Below, in pieces: positions 34,955 to 43,829 of a stretch of DNA of 64,000 nt. A program made the position numbers and the translations under genes. The notes beneath the pieces were generated by a model that had not been told where the DNA came from, made no database searches, and saw only the letters and a program-made list of their open reading frames with translations. Source of the DNA: JAVKBW01 sp040222995 (GTDB lineage: Bacteria; Pseudomonadota; Alphaproteobacteria; UBA8366; Aestuariispiraceae). The stretch's first letter is position 1. Each line of letters opens with the position of its first letter. The stretch lies in assembly GCA_040222995.1 (NCBI GenBank), contig JAVKBW010000053.1, positions 186,001 to 250,000 on the forward strand, in the 5' to 3' direction.

Positions 34955-35599
34955 TCAGTCAAACACCCGCAATTCCTCGTACGACACCATGACGTGTTCC
35001 CGATAGGCTTCCCGGCCGCACAGCCGGTCATAATAGGCTCTGACATTCGCATGGTCCTGCCTGTCGATGTCGATATCGTAGTAGCGAAACAGACAATGCC
35101 CGAACTGAATATCCGCAAGGGTTAGGTCATGACCTGCCAGGAAGGGAGCCACGGCAAGCTGTTCGTCGGCAATATCCAGGTGCCGGGAAAGCATTGTCAG
35201 CGCGTTTTCTGCCTTGTCCATGTTTCGCTTCGACGGGGCGGTTCTGACAACCTGCCAGAAAATGGGACGGGTAAACCCGAGAGCGATATTCAGTTTCGAC
35301 CATTCCGCCCATTTATCCGTTTCCGCCCGGCGCACCAGGTCGGACGGCCAGAAAGATTCCGGCGCATAGACGTTTGCGAGATAGCGCAGAATGGCGCCGC
35401 TTTCCCATAGAGGAGGATTGTCGCCATCGACGAGGGTCGGCACCGTGCCGTTCGGGTTCATCGATCTGTAGGCGGGGGTATCGACGACGCCGTATGTAAA
35501 GCCGGCATCGATGCGTTCATACGCCAGCCCCAGTTCGGCGATGCACCACATCACCGCCTGTACATTGGAAGACGATTTGCGACCCCAGACCTGCAGCAT
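34955..35599 (-). CDS. glutathione S-transferase family protein
   Basis: A 214-residue GST with the thioredoxin-like N-terminal domain (MLQVWGRKSSSNVQAVMWCI, with the catalytic Ser/Asn region near residues 9-12). The cis-Pro motif NGTVPTLVD and ESGAILRYLA for glutathione binding follow, then an all-helical C-terminal domain (HDLTLADIQFG). It probably conjugates or reduces with glutathione; substrate unknown. AAGGA precedes the ATG. It is 40 bases downstream of the MocR gene on the same strand. Confidence 0.88.
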   Translation of the reverse strand: MLQVWGRKSSSNVQAVMWCIAELGLAYERIDAGFTYGVVDTPAYRSMNPNGTVPTLVDGDNPPLWESGAILRYLANVYAPESFWPSDLVRRAETDKWAEWSKLNIALGFTRPIFWQVVRTAPSKRNMDKAENALTMLSRHLDIADEQLAVAPFLAGHDLTLADIQFGHCLFRYYDIDIDRQDHANVRAYYDRLCGREAYREHVMVSYEELRVFD

Positions 35600-35639
35600 G
35601 GCGGTATCCTTTTCCGGTCGGCGGGTGCGTGTTTACACC

Positions 35640-37136
35640 CTACATAACATCCAGCGCCAGTTCCGGGATGCTGCCTTCGAGTATATCACGAAGAATCTCC
35701 AGACCCTGCACCAGCCTTTGCGGGCTGCGCGGCGGGCCGAGGGATACCCTGACAGCCTGGGGCGTTCGCGCCCGGCCAATGGTGAAGGCGCGGGTGGGGG
35801 GAAGGGTGACGCCGCGTTGTTCGGCTTCGCGAACGAATTCATCGACATGCCAGGGTTCCGGCACCGTCAGCCAGGCCCGCAGCGACAGGGGATGGCTTTT
35901 GTATTCGTAGTCCCTGAAGACGTCGCCAAATATTTCAAAGCGTTTCAGGGCTTCGCGGCGGTGCGACTCCATTACCCGCTTCGCCGCACCGGACGTAATG
36001 AGTTCGTAGGTGATTTCCGCACAAAGCGGCGAGGCCATCCAGGATGAAGACCGGATCGCCGCTGCGACCCGAAGCGATTTTCCGATCGGGGTATGTACAA
36101 AGCCAATTCGCAATCCCGGCGCGATGGCCTTGGATATGCTGCTGACATAGTAGCCGTTTTCGTCGGAATAAGAGGCAAGAGCGGGCGGGCCATCATCAAG
36201 CAACAGGCCGAACACATCGTCTTCCACGATTGCGACATCGAATTCATCGGCAATCGAGGCGATTTCCCGCCGACGCGTTTCAGACATCACGATGGTTGTC
36301 GGATTCTGAAAGGTGGGAACGCAATACAGTGCCTTGATCGTCATCCGTTTGCAGATATCGCGGCAGGCATCCGGTACAATACCTTCCTCGTCCAGCGGCA
36401 GTGGTACCAGTTCAAGGCCCAGCATCTGTGCAATCGCCTTGATGCCCGGGTAGCAGACTTCTTCCGTCGCGATCTTGTCCCCCGGCCGGGTCAGTGCTGA
36501 AAGCGTCGCCAGCACACCGTTATGGGCGCCGCTGGTCAGCACGATTTTTTCAGCACTGGCATTCAGGCCGCGGCGTCCCAGCCAGCCGGCGATGGCCTGG
36601 CGGTGATGTTCCATGCCGGCATGCGGCTGATACGACAGGCAGTCTGCCAAAACCGGGGATATGGCGATTTTCTGCATGATCTTGCCGACCTCGATGGTTT
36701 CCAGCCCCGGTGGCGGAAAATCGTGGTTAAGGCGGATCGCGCCGGTTTCCACTTTTCGGTTCGGGTGCTGGGAAATCGCATCGACGTCGTCATGCAGGGA
36801 ATTGAATTCGACGACCGGGCCGTGCCATCCCATTTCCGGGGAGGATGCGGCGTGCGGCGGTTCGGCCATCGATCCATGGGTCGCATTCACATAGGTGCCA
36901 CGCCCGACCTCGCCGCCAATCAGCCCGCGTTGTTCTGCCTGAGCATAGGCACGCGACACGGTGCCGACAGTAACGCCAAGATCCCAGGCAAGATCGCGAT
37001 GCGTCGGCATCCGGTCGCCGGCTTTCAGACGGCCCTGGGCGATGTCGTCGGCGATCGCTGCGGCGATGGCTTTGTATTTCGGCAGACCGTCGTCAATCGA
37101 GTTCGGCCGCCATTCGCGTTTGTCTGAAATTGTCAT
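35640..37136 (-). CDS. MocR/PdxR-type regulator (GntR DNA-binding domain fused to aminotransferase fold)
   Basis: A 498-residue protein. The N-terminal winged helix of the GntR family (residues about 20-85: KAGDRMPTHRDLAWDLGVTVGTVSRAY) is fused to a PLP-dependent fold-type I aminotransferase domain (TSGAHNGVLATLSAL, then VEDDVFG and YVSSISKAIAPGLRIGFVH with the PLP-binding lysine). MocR regulators use PLP or its adducts as ligand. Two AT-rich direct-repeat-like sites upstream could be its operators, and the divergent DUF1127 gene or the downstream GST gene are candidate targets. Confidence 0.92.
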   Translation of the reverse strand: MTISDKREWRPNSIDDGLPKYKAIAAAIADDIAQGRLKAGDRMPTHRDLAWDLGVTVGTVSRAYAQAEQRGLIGGEVGRGTYVNATHGSMAEPPHAASSPEMGWHGPVVEFNSLHDDVDAISQHPNRKVETGAIRLNHDFPPPGLETIEVGKIMQKIAISPVLADCLSYQPHAGMEHHRQAIAGWLGRRGLNASAEKIVLTSGAHNGVLATLSALTRPGDKIATEEVCYPGIKAIAQMLGLELVPLPLDEEGIVPDACRDICKRMTIKALYCVPTFQNPTTIVMSETRRREIASIADEFDVAIVEDDVFGLLLDDGPPALASYSDENGYYVSSISKAIAPGLRIGFVHTPIGKSLRVAAAIRSSSWMASPLCAEITYELITSGAAKRVMESHRREALKRFEIFGDVFRDYEYKSHPLSLRAWLTVPEPWHVDEFVREAEQRGVTLPPTRAFTIGRARTPQAVRVSLGPPRSPQRLVQGLEILRDILEGSIPELALDVM

Positions 37137-37264
37137 GGTGACAATATATACATTGACGCCCTACGAAAGGCAAGTATATATCCATTTGTATCGAGACAAA
37201 AAGAGATCAATGGGATCAATTTTCATCTCGATTTGGTTTCAAACGGGCTAAGAGGAGAAATTGT
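37137..37264. promoter_or_regulatory. divergent promoter region of MocR and DUF1127 genes with AT-rich direct repeats
   Basis: TATATACATT at 37145-37154 and TATATATCCATT at 37175-37186 are same-orientation near-repeats about 30 bases apart. That is the kind of direct-repeat arrangement MocR dimers are known to bind. A GAGGAGAAA ribosome site precedes the DUF1127 start. Confidence 0.5.
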
Positions 37265-37474
37265 ATGCCTACATTTTACCGCTTGCCCGATTGGGTCGGT
37301 CTATTTTTCGGGTCGAACTCTTCGGGCGCATCGAATTCGGTTCTGGCTGTCTGGTATCGCCGGTACATGAGCCGTCGCCAACTGAAGGACATGGAAACGC
37401 GTCTGCTGGCCGATATGGGCATTACGCGTGACGCCGCCGACCAGGAATCCCGCAAGCCGTTCTGGATTGCATGA
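37265..37474 (+). CDS. DUF1127 (YjiS-like) small protein
   Basis: A 69-residue protein whose C-terminal half carries the DUF1127 motif WYRRYMSRRQLKDMETRLLA followed by DMGITRDAA. Small Arg-rich DUF1127 proteins in alphaproteobacteria are linked to sRNA/RNA turnover and phosphate or carbon adaptation in some species. The N-terminal half here (DWVGLFFGSNSSG) is more variable. A strong terminator follows at 37511. Confidence 0.88.
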   Translation: MPTFYRLPDWVGLFFGSNSSGASNSVLAVWYRRYMSRRQLKDMETRLLADMGITRDAADQESRKPFWIA

Positions 37475-37510
37475 CCGGTATCCTGAATTCTGACGACAAC
37501 CCGAGCGACT

Positions 37511-37555
37511 AAACGGGAGCAGTATTTTAGGTTAATACTGTTCCCGTTTCCTTTT
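37511..37555 (+). terminator. rho-independent terminator after DUF1127 gene
   Basis: AAACGGGAGCAGTATT (37511-37526) pairs with AATACTGTTCCCGTTT (37534-37549), a long stem with one internal mismatch, followed by CCTTTTTC. It isolates the DUF1127 transcript from the threonine dehydratase-like gene 12 bases further on. Confidence 0.9.
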
Positions 37556-37567
37556 TCGGGGGTTTGC

Positions 37568-38536
37568 ATGACAACAGCTTCACTGACGGAACTCGAACGG
37601 GCGGCCGATCTGGTTCACGGAATATTCGGGCCGACGCCTCAATATCGCTGGCCGCTATTGGCGCAGCGGACCGGCCTCGACCTGTGGGTAAAACACGAAA
37701 ACCACACACCGACCGGCGCATTCAAGGTGCGTGGCGGTCTGACTTTCATGAAAGACTATCTGGACGGTGGCGCGACCAGGGGGCTGATAACCGCAACGCG
37801 AGGCAATCATGGCCAGTCCGTTTCCTTCGCGGCGACGCGGATGGGCATCGACGCCACCATCGTGGTGCCGGAAGGCAATAACGTTGAAAAGAATCTGGCG
37901 ATAGAAGCCTGGGGCGGCGAGCTTGTCGTTCACGGGCACGATTTTCAGGCCGCGGCGGAATATGCGGCCTCTATCGCCGAAGACCGCGGCCTGACGATGT
38001 TGCCGTCCTTCGACGGCCGGCTGGTGCAGGGCGTCGGCACCTACGCGATGGAATTGTTCAGTGCGGTGCCCGATATCGACCGGGTCTATGTGCCGATCGG
38101 GCTGGGATCCGGTATCTGTGGCGTGATTTCCGCCCGCAACGCGCTGGGTCTGAAAACCGAAATTTTCGGCGTCGTGTCCGACAACGCGCGCGCCTATCAG
38201 CTTTCCTTCGAAGCGGGTGAGCCTGTATCGACCAACTCGGCGGAAACCATGGCCGACGGCATCGCCTGCCGGGTGCCGGTGCCGGCGGCGGTCGAGACGA
38301 TCCTGGCCAATGCCGCCGGTATCGTTTCGGTCAGTGAGGCCGAGATCAGGTCGGCGATGCGCACCTATTACACCGATACCCATAACGTCGCCGAAGGGGC
38401 GGCCGCTGCGCCGCTGGCCGCCGTGATGAAGGACAGGGCGTCGCTTGCCGGAAAACGCGTCGCCGTGATTCTTTCCGGCGCCAATGTCGATGCCTCAATC
38501 TATCGCGGCGTGCTGGCGGAAGAGAACGATCCTTAA
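37568..38536 (+). CDS. threonine/serine dehydratase-like PLP enzyme (fold type II)
   Basis: A 322-residue single-domain enzyme without a C-terminal regulatory ACT domain, i.e. the catabolic/biodegradative length. The PLP lysine is in TGAFKVRGG (about residue 53), the phosphate-binding region in ATRGNHGQSVSFAA, and a glycine loop in PIGLGSGICG. Likely substrates are L-threonine, L-serine or 3-hydroxyaspartate, giving a keto acid and ammonia. It heads a plus-strand series with PhzF, GNAT, Ada-like and RidA genes. RidA proteins remove the reactive enamines such dehydratases make. Confidence 0.88.
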   Translation: MTTASLTELERAADLVHGIFGPTPQYRWPLLAQRTGLDLWVKHENHTPTGAFKVRGGLTFMKDYLDGGATRGLITATRGNHGQSVSFAATRMGIDATIVVPEGNNVEKNLAIEAWGGELVVHGHDFQAAAEYAASIAEDRGLTMLPSFDGRLVQGVGTYAMELFSAVPDIDRVYVPIGLGSGICGVISARNALGLKTEIFGVVSDNARAYQLSFEAGEPVSTNSAETMADGIACRVPVPAAVETILANAAGIVSVSEAEIRSAMRTYYTDTHNVAEGAAAAPLAAVMKDRASLAGKRVAVILSGANVDASIYRGVLAEENDP

Positions 38537-38549
38537 GGAGCAGAAAGCC

Positions 38550-39338
38550 ATGATCGACCTCGACATCTATCAGGTCGACGCCTTTGCCGACCGGCCCTTT
38601 GCCGGCAATCCGGCGGCTGTGGTGCCGCTCGAAAGCTGGCTGCCGGACGTTGTGCTGCAGGGCATCGCGGCGGAAAACAACCTCGCGGAAACCGCTTTCT
38701 TCATCGAAGACAATGGCGATGCGGATTTTCATCTTCGCTGGTTCACGCCGACGGTCGAAGTCGACCTGTGCGGTCATGCGACACTGGCCAGCGGGTCGGT
38801 GCTGTTCAATCACCGGGGCTGGCCGAAAGACAGGATCGTCTTTCAATCGCGCAGCGGGCCGCTGGCCGTGAGCCGCGATGGCGACCGCTACCTCCTGGAT
38901 TTTCCGTCCAAGCCTGCCGTCGATGTCGCGATGCCGGACGGTCTTGCCGATGCGATCGGGTGTGTGCCGCAACGTTATCTGCGGGCGACCATGAACATGG
39001 CGATCCTGGAATCCGAATCGGCGGTGCTGGCGGTCAATCCCGACCTTGCTTTCATCGCGGCCATGGAAGGCGACGGTCTGATCGTTTCCGCACCCGGCGA
39101 CACATCCGATTGCGCCTCGCGCTATTTCGCGCCGCATGCCGGCATCGACGAAGACCCGGTTACCGGCTCTGCCCATTGCACCATCGTTCCGTACTGGGCT
39201 GATGTTCTTGACAGGAAAGACATCTATGCACGCCAGGTATCGAAACGCGGGGGCGATCTCTATTGCCGTCTGGAGGGGGACCGCGTTAGCATCGCGGGTA
39301 ACACAGCCCTCTACCTGACAGGCCGGATTCGTGTTTGA
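38550..39338 (+). CDS. PhzF-family isomerase/epimerase-like protein
   Basis: A 262-residue two-domain diaminopimelate-epimerase-like fold. Family motifs: YQVDAFADRPFAGNPAAVV, LAETAFFI with the catalytic Glu, RWFTPTVEVDLCGHATLASG, and DEDPVTGSAHCTIVPYW. Apart from PhzF in phenazine synthesis, substrates in this family are unknown, and no phenazine genes are present. AAGGAG precedes the ATG at 38550, 14 bases after the dehydratase. It overlaps the next gene by 8 bases. Confidence 0.9.
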   Translation: MIDLDIYQVDAFADRPFAGNPAAVVPLESWLPDVVLQGIAAENNLAETAFFIEDNGDADFHLRWFTPTVEVDLCGHATLASGSVLFNHRGWPKDRIVFQSRSGPLAVSRDGDRYLLDFPSKPAVDVAMPDGLADAIGCVPQRYLRATMNMAILESESAVLAVNPDLAFIAAMEGDGLIVSAPGDTSDCASRYFAPHAGIDEDPVTGSAHCTIVPYWADVLDRKDIYARQVSKRGGDLYCRLEGDRVSIAGNTALYLTGRIRV

Positions 39339-39840
39339 CCCAGACGCGGCAAGTACTTCGGACGAAGAGTCCAAGGTTTCAATTGTAACCGTCGACGCCG
39401 GTGACGGTCTGGCTTTTGTGAAAACCCTATTTGTCGAATATGCCGAAGCGTTCGGTCATGCCCACTGTTTTGCCGGGTTCGACCGCGAACTGGATCGGAT
39501 GCCCTCTCCCTATCAGCCGCCCGACGGTGTTCTGTTCCTCGCCAGCGTCGATGACCGGCCCGCAGGATGCATTGCGGTCCGGCGTCTCGATGACACCGAT
39601 GCCGAAATGAAACGGTTGTATGTCAGACCGCAATTCCGTGGCCATTCTCTCGGGCGGCGTCTGACGGAAGCCGCAATCGATTTCGCGCGGCAGGCAGGAT
39701 ACGCAACCCTGCGCCTCGAAACCCTGCCCGGCGCGATGGCGGTGGCGATCAGCGTCTACAAGACGCTTGGATTCGAGCCCTGTCCGCCCTATGGCGATAA
39801 TCCTGTCGATATGGCCGACCACCTGGCCCTGCGGCTTTAA
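39331..39840 (+). CDS. GNAT-family N-acetyltransferase
   Basis: A 169-residue acetyltransferase with the acetyl-CoA-binding motif A region EMKRLYVRPQFRGHSLGRRL and motif B LRLETLPGAMAVAISVYKTLGFE. The GTG start overlaps the phzF-like gene, so the two are translationally coupled. The substrate is unknown; C-terminal half similarity is to amino-acid or small-amine acetyltransferases. Confidence 0.88.
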   Translation: MFDPDAASTSDEESKVSIVTVDAGDGLAFVKTLFVEYAEAFGHAHCFAGFDRELDRMPSPYQPPDGVLFLASVDDRPAGCIAVRRLDDTDAEMKRLYVRPQFRGHSLGRRLTEAAIDFARQAGYATLRLETLPGAMAVAISVYKTLGFEPCPPYGDNPVDMADHLALRL

Positions 39841-39935
39841 AAAACTCATCCGGAGAAAGCGCAAGAACCGGGTGGGTCCGGGACGGTCGGGTGGCTATTT
39901 TCGTTCACATGACATGCGGTGTGAAAGGACAGAAA

Positions 39936-40862
39936 ATGGATACGTTGATGATGACCGATATGGATGACGATGATCTGACGATTGGTGGACATGTCGATTA
40001 CCGCCGGATCGGCGATGCGCTCGCCTATCTGGTCGATAACTTTCAGGATCAGCCGGCGCTGGAAGACGTCGCCGCGCAGGTTGGGCTCAGCCCGCATCAC
40101 TTCCAGCGGCTGTTCAGCCGCTGGGTCGGTCTCAGCCCGAAAAAGTTTCTTCAGGTGCTGACCATCGAGGAAGCGAAACGCAGCCTGGACGACGCCAACA
40201 ACGTGATGAACGCGGCGTTCGATGCCGGACTTTCCGGGCCGGGCCGGTTACACGATCTGTTCGTGGCGCATGAATCGATCACGCCGGGCGAATACAAGGC
40301 GCTCGGCAAGGGGCTGACAATCCGTTATGGCTTCCATGACGGGCCGTTCGGCGAAACCCTGCTGCTGGTCGCCGACGGCAAGGGCCTGTGCGGCCTCGCC
40401 TTTGTCGATGCACGGGGCAGGCAGGCCTGTTTCGACGATCTTGCCGATCGCTGGTCGCTGGCCAGTCTGATCGAGGACAAGGCGGCGACCCAGCCGGTAA
40501 TGGACAGTATTTTCAGACGGCCCGGCGAAGCCTTGCCGCCGAATGCGCCGCCGCTTCGGCTGCTGCTGAAGGGGACAGATTTTCAGGTTCGCGTCTGGCA
40601 GGCGCTGATGTCTATTCCTCCCGGCGCGCTGGTGACCTACGGACGGGTCGCCGAAAGCATCGGCATGAAACAGGCGGCGGCCCGCGCCGTCGGCACGGCG
40701 GTCGGCATGAACCCGATATCGTGGCTGATCCCGTGCCACCGGGTGATCCGCAATTCCGGCGCTCTGGGCGGGTATCGCTGGGGGCTGCCGCGCAAGCTGG
40801 CCATGCTGACCTGGGAAAAGAACGGCCTGCCGGCGCCGCAAGGCGGGCAATTGATCCGTTAG
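39936..40862 (+). CDS. Ada-like methylated-DNA-protein cysteine methyltransferase with AraC helix-turn-helix
   Basis: A 308-residue fusion. An AraC-type DNA-binding domain is at about residues 20-100 (LEDVAAQVGLSPHHFQRLFSRWVGLSPKKFL), followed by an Ogt/MGMT domain with the active-site motif PCHRV near residue 265 and ISWLIPCHR context. It removes O6-methyl groups from guanine. Compared with E. coli Ada the N-terminal zinc/phosphotriester domain is missing, so the usual activating switch is absent. The ATG at 39936 has AAAGGACAG upstream and is preferred over 39891. Confidence 0.9.
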   Translation: MDTLMMTDMDDDDLTIGGHVDYRRIGDALAYLVDNFQDQPALEDVAAQVGLSPHHFQRLFSRWVGLSPKKFLQVLTIEEAKRSLDDANNVMNAAFDAGLSGPGRLHDLFVAHESITPGEYKALGKGLTIRYGFHDGPFGETLLLVADGKGLCGLAFVDARGRQACFDDLADRWSLASLIEDKAATQPVMDSIFRRPGEALPPNAPPLRLLLKGTDFQVRVWQALMSIPPGALVTYGRVAESIGMKQAAARAVGTAVGMNPISWLIPCHRVIRNSGALGGYRWGLPRKLAMLTWEKNGLPAPQGGQLIR

Positions 40863-40872
40863 GAGACAGACG

Positions 40873-41295
40873 ATGTCGAAAGAAGCCAAAAGAGTCGGCA
40901 TACCGGATGTCTGGGATCAATCGGATTTTCCGATGGCTCAGGCGGTTGTGGAACCGGACGGCCGGCGGGTTCATCTGACCGGGCAGGTCGGCTGGGGCGC
41001 GGATTTCAATGTCATCGGAAAGGGCGATGCGGAAAAGCAGGCGCATGCGGCGATCGATAACATCGAAGCCGTTCTGGCCGGTATCGGTGGATCGTTGGAG
41101 GATATCGTTTCCTTCACGACATATTATACCCGGCAGGTAGATCTGCCGGGGATTTACCGGGCGCGAGAAGACCGTTTCCACCGTGACTCCGGCCCTGCCG
41201 TCACCGGCATTCGCGTCGCCGGTCTTGTCGACCCCGATCTGCTGGTGGAGTTTGCCGTGATCGCCGTTATTCCAGAAAAAAGGTATACCGGTTAG
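40873..41295 (+). CDS. RidA-family protein
   Basis: A 140-residue YjgF/YER057c/UK114-family protein (VHLTGQVGWGADFNVIGKGDAEKQA, NIEAVLAGIGGSLEDIVSFTTYYT). The canonical arginine that binds carboxylates is represented in the GIRVAGLVDPDLLVE segment. RidA deaminates reactive enamine/imine intermediates from PLP dehydratases; an upstream dehydratase-like gene in the same direction makes that role plausible. It may equally be one of the many RidA subfamilies with other roles. Confidence 0.88.
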   Translation: MSKEAKRVGIPDVWDQSDFPMAQAVVEPDGRRVHLTGQVGWGADFNVIGKGDAEKQAHAAIDNIEAVLAGIGGSLEDIVSFTTYYTRQVDLPGIYRAREDRFHRDSGPAVTGIRVAGLVDPDLLVEFAVIAVIPEKRYTG

Positions 41296-41347
41296 GGCGG
41301 TTTAGGATCACCGGGCGAAGACCCCGGGGCACGCGCATGTGATCTGC

Positions 41348-42130
41348 TTACCTGCCGCCCCAGGCGACAAAATGCGGGTTTTCGAAAATCGCATTCTTGG
41401 CGTAGGTGAAGGGTTCGTTTTCGGCGGTCAGAACCCGCCCTCCCGCAGCGGCGAGAACGGCGTGGCCGGCGGCGGTGTCCCATTCCATCGTGCGGCCGAA
41501 GCGGGGATACAGATCGGCCTCACCGGCAGCGACGAGGCAGAATTTCAGTGAAGACCCGGCATTGCGGGTTTCCCTGACCGGGCGGCCGCCGAGGAAGGCT
41601 TCCAGCAGTTCAGGATCGCCGTGCCGGCGGCTGGCGACGATGGTCAGGCCTTCGTCGGGAATGTCGCGCACGCTGATCGGCTGCGGCGCAGCGTCGCCGA
41701 CTGTACGGGTCGCGCCGGCATCCGTGCTGCCGGCATACATCGTCTCGATGGCCGGGGCGTAAACCACGCCCAGACGCGGCAGACCGCTTTCGATCAGCGC
41801 GATATTCACGGTGAATTCGCCGTTGCGGTTGAGGAATTCCTTGGTGCCGTCCAGCGGATCGACCAGCCAGAACCGGCCGCCGGAAACGTCCGGCGCGTGC
41901 CCTGCCGCCGCGGCTTCCTCCGCCACCACCGGCACATCCGGCAGCAGCGCCCGCAGCGCCGGGGTGATGATCTCCTCCGCTGCCAGATCGGCATCGGTTA
42001 CCGGCGAATCGTCATCCTTGGTTCTGGCTTCGAAATCGGTGGCGTAGACCGCCATGATCGCCTCGCCGGCCTTCAGGGCTATGGTGCTGATGGAATCGAG
42101 AATGGCGGCGGCATCGATATCTTTCGACAC
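41348..42130 (-). CDS. cysQ: 3'(2'),5'-bisphosphate nucleotidase CysQ
   Basis: A 260-residue inositol-monophosphatase-superfamily enzyme. Metal-binding motifs: VAEEAAAAG (Glu), WLVDPLDGTKEFLNRNGEFTVNIA (the DPxDGT core) and MEWDTAAGHAVLAAAGG. It hydrolyses PAP to AMP, recycling the by-product of sulfate activation. The start is GTG with AAGGAG upstream. It lies 40 bases after amrA on the same strand. Confidence 0.92.
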   Translation of the reverse strand: MSKDIDAAAILDSISTIALKAGEAIMAVYATDFEARTKDDDSPVTDADLAAEEIITPALRALLPDVPVVAEEAAAAGHAPDVSGGRFWLVDPLDGTKEFLNRNGEFTVNIALIESGLPRLGVVYAPAIETMYAGSTDAGATRTVGDAAPQPISVRDIPDEGLTIVASRRHGDPELLEAFLGGRPVRETRNAGSSLKFCLVAAGEADLYPRFGRTMEWDTAAGHAVLAAAGGRVLTAENEPFTYAKNAIFENPHFVAWGGR

Positions 42131-42169
42131 GGATAAGGCACTCCTTGAAAAAAATGGATGGGATTTCGT

Positions 42170-42880
42170 CTAGCCAGCGGCGTGGTTGGCGAATCCCAGC
42201 GGCGGTATCTTCTGCACTGTAAACCGCCAGGCCTGCATGGTGTCCGACCAGTGGTCGGGCGGCAGGCCGGCTTTCTTGCGCAGATGGTTGAGGAAATCCT
42301 GTTTTTCGGGAAGCTGTTCCCAGACCTGCGGCAGGAAAACCGCCCGCTTGCCGCCGTCCTCGATCAGCACGCCGTCGATCAGCGGACGAAGCTGGTCGAG
42401 AAAATCCGCCTCGCCGTCGAAACGCATCTCGCTCATCGGGCTCAGCACCGACAGCGAAAAGCTGAGATCCGGCTTTTCATCCTCGGTCACGGGCGGAAAG
42501 CGGGGGTCTTTGAAGGCGGCCCGGAAGGCGTTTTCGACAACGTCTTCCACCAGCGGCCGGTTGGCGACGATTGTGCCGATGCAGCCGCGCAGCTCTCCGC
42601 CTTTTTCCAGCGTCACGAAGGTGGCGCGTTTGACCTGCAGTTCCTTGGCGAAGGTGTTGACCGCGACTTTCGGCGGGGCGTCCTTGACCAGCCCGTAATC
42701 AATGGCCCGGACGATCAACTTGACCAGATCCTTGCCGTGCCGTTCCAGTACCATGCGGTCGATCCGTGAAATCTGTTCCAGAGTCGGTCTGACCCGGCGG
42801 CCGGCCGACCCGTCAGCCGGCGCGACCTGGCCTGGCGCACGCGTTCCGGTATCCGCTTCGGTTTCCGTATCAGACGCCAT
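42170..42880 (-). CDS. amrA: AmmeMemoRadiSam system protein A (AMMECR1 domain)
   Basis: A 236-residue protein with the AMMECR1 fold; the family-defining LRGCIG motif is at residues 97-102, followed by NAFRAAFKDPRFPPV and the C-terminal VWEQLPEKQDFLNHLRKKAG. The human homologue is linked to a developmental syndrome, but the biochemical role is unsettled. The N-terminal 30 residues are low-complexity. It is downstream of amrB in the same operon and near amrS. Confidence 0.92.
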   Translation of the reverse strand: MASDTETEADTGTRAPGQVAPADGSAGRRVRPTLEQISRIDRMVLERHGKDLVKLIVRAIDYGLVKDAPPKVAVNTFAKELQVKRATFVTLEKGGELRGCIGTIVANRPLVEDVVENAFRAAFKDPRFPPVTEDEKPDLSFSLSVLSPMSEMRFDGEADFLDQLRPLIDGVLIEDGGKRAVFLPQVWEQLPEKQDFLNHLRKKAGLPPDHWSDTMQAWRFTVQKIPPLGFANHAAG

Positions 42881-42962
42881 CCCGGCCGTTCCTTCAGTGG
42901 TTAAGTTACCACTAACCTACACCGTCCGGGATGAAAATGGAAAATGCCCGGAAACGGACGGG

Positions 42963-43772
42963 CTATTGCTCGCTCAGCGTCCAGGCGCCGTAGCCGACGA
43001 CCCGGTCTTTCGGTCCCGCCGTATCGCCGGAATTGCACAGGGCGACCCGGTCGATCTTCATATGGCGGTTTTCGGCGCTGGTCAGCAGGCCGGAGATCGG
43101 CACCCGGCCGCAGGCCTGGTCGCGCCCGATGGCCCGCCAGTCGAAGGCTTCGATGGCGGCGGCGGTTTTGCCGTCAATCTCCCGCGCTGCATCACAGGGC
43201 AGGAAATGGCTGAGGTCGGACGAGATCACGATGGCGGTTTCAGGCCCGCCCCACAGGGTTTCCAGCACTTGCGATACTTCCTCGTTGGTCGCCTGCCCGA
43301 CCGCGAACGGAACCAGCGAGAACGACGGCAGCAGTTTCTGCAGGAACGGCAGATGCACTTCCAGCGAATGTTCCTGCGTATGCGCGGTATCGTGTTCGGT
43401 AATAAAAGGCAGGTCCGATACGGCGGCGATGGATGCGCGGTCGATGGGCACCCGGCCTAACGGCGTCTCCCAACTGTCAGCGCTGGTGGTGGCCAGACCG
43501 CGCACGGCGACCCGGTGGCACGGCCCCATCAGAATGACGCGGGTGATTGTCTTCCGCGCCGGCGCGAACCGGATATAGGCGTCGGCGGCGGCCCTGCCGG
43601 AATAGATATGCCCGGCATGCGGCGCGATGATCGCCTTTGGCACGGGGCGGCCCCTTGCCGGCCCGGCATCCCGCAGTGCCGCGTTCAGGTAATCCGTCAC
43701 CGTGCGGTCAAGTTCCGCCGCGTCGCCCGGATAGAAAGTGCCGGCAATCGCCGCCGGTCTGATTCTCGTCAA
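42963..43772 (-). CDS. amrB: AmmeMemoRadiSam system protein B (MEMO-like)
   Basis: A 269-residue MEMO1-family protein, related in fold to class III ring-cleaving dioxygenases. Candidate metal ligands are in IAPHAGHIYSGRAA (His52, His55) and MGPCHRV (His86), with ISSDLSHFLPCD further on. The start is TTG at 43772 with a very strong AGGAGGGGG site. It is divergent from amrS by 57 bases and upstream of amrA. MEMO proteins have been reported to bind iron or copper; bacterial function is not established. Confidence 0.92.
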   Translation of the reverse strand: MTRIRPAAIAGTFYPGDAAELDRTVTDYLNAALRDAGPARGRPVPKAIIAPHAGHIYSGRAAADAYIRFAPARKTITRVILMGPCHRVAVRGLATTSADSWETPLGRVPIDRASIAAVSDLPFITEHDTAHTQEHSLEVHLPFLQKLLPSFSLVPFAVGQATNEEVSQVLETLWGGPETAIVISSDLSHFLPCDAAREIDGKTAAAIEAFDWRAIGRDQACGRVPISGLLTSAENRHMKIDRVALCNSGDTAGPKDRVVGYGAWTLSEQ

Positions 43773-43829
43773 TGCCCCCTCCTTTCTGTTGCTTCACGTT
43801 ACTATATAGGAACAGACAGGAGTTTTTCA
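43773..43829. promoter_or_regulatory. 57-base bidirectional promoter between amrB and amrS
   Basis: Both ribosome sites (AGGAGGGGG for amrB on the minus strand; AGGAG at 43818-43822 for amrS) and at least one AT-rich -10-like core (ACTATATAGG at 43801-43810) are packed into 57 bases. The two genes are therefore very probably co-regulated. Confidence 0.6.

Noticed and set aside
43515..43829. 105-residue N-terminal extension of the radical SAM enzyme
   Set aside because: It overlaps the amrB coding region and lacks family similarity; the GTG at 43830 has a strong ribosome site.
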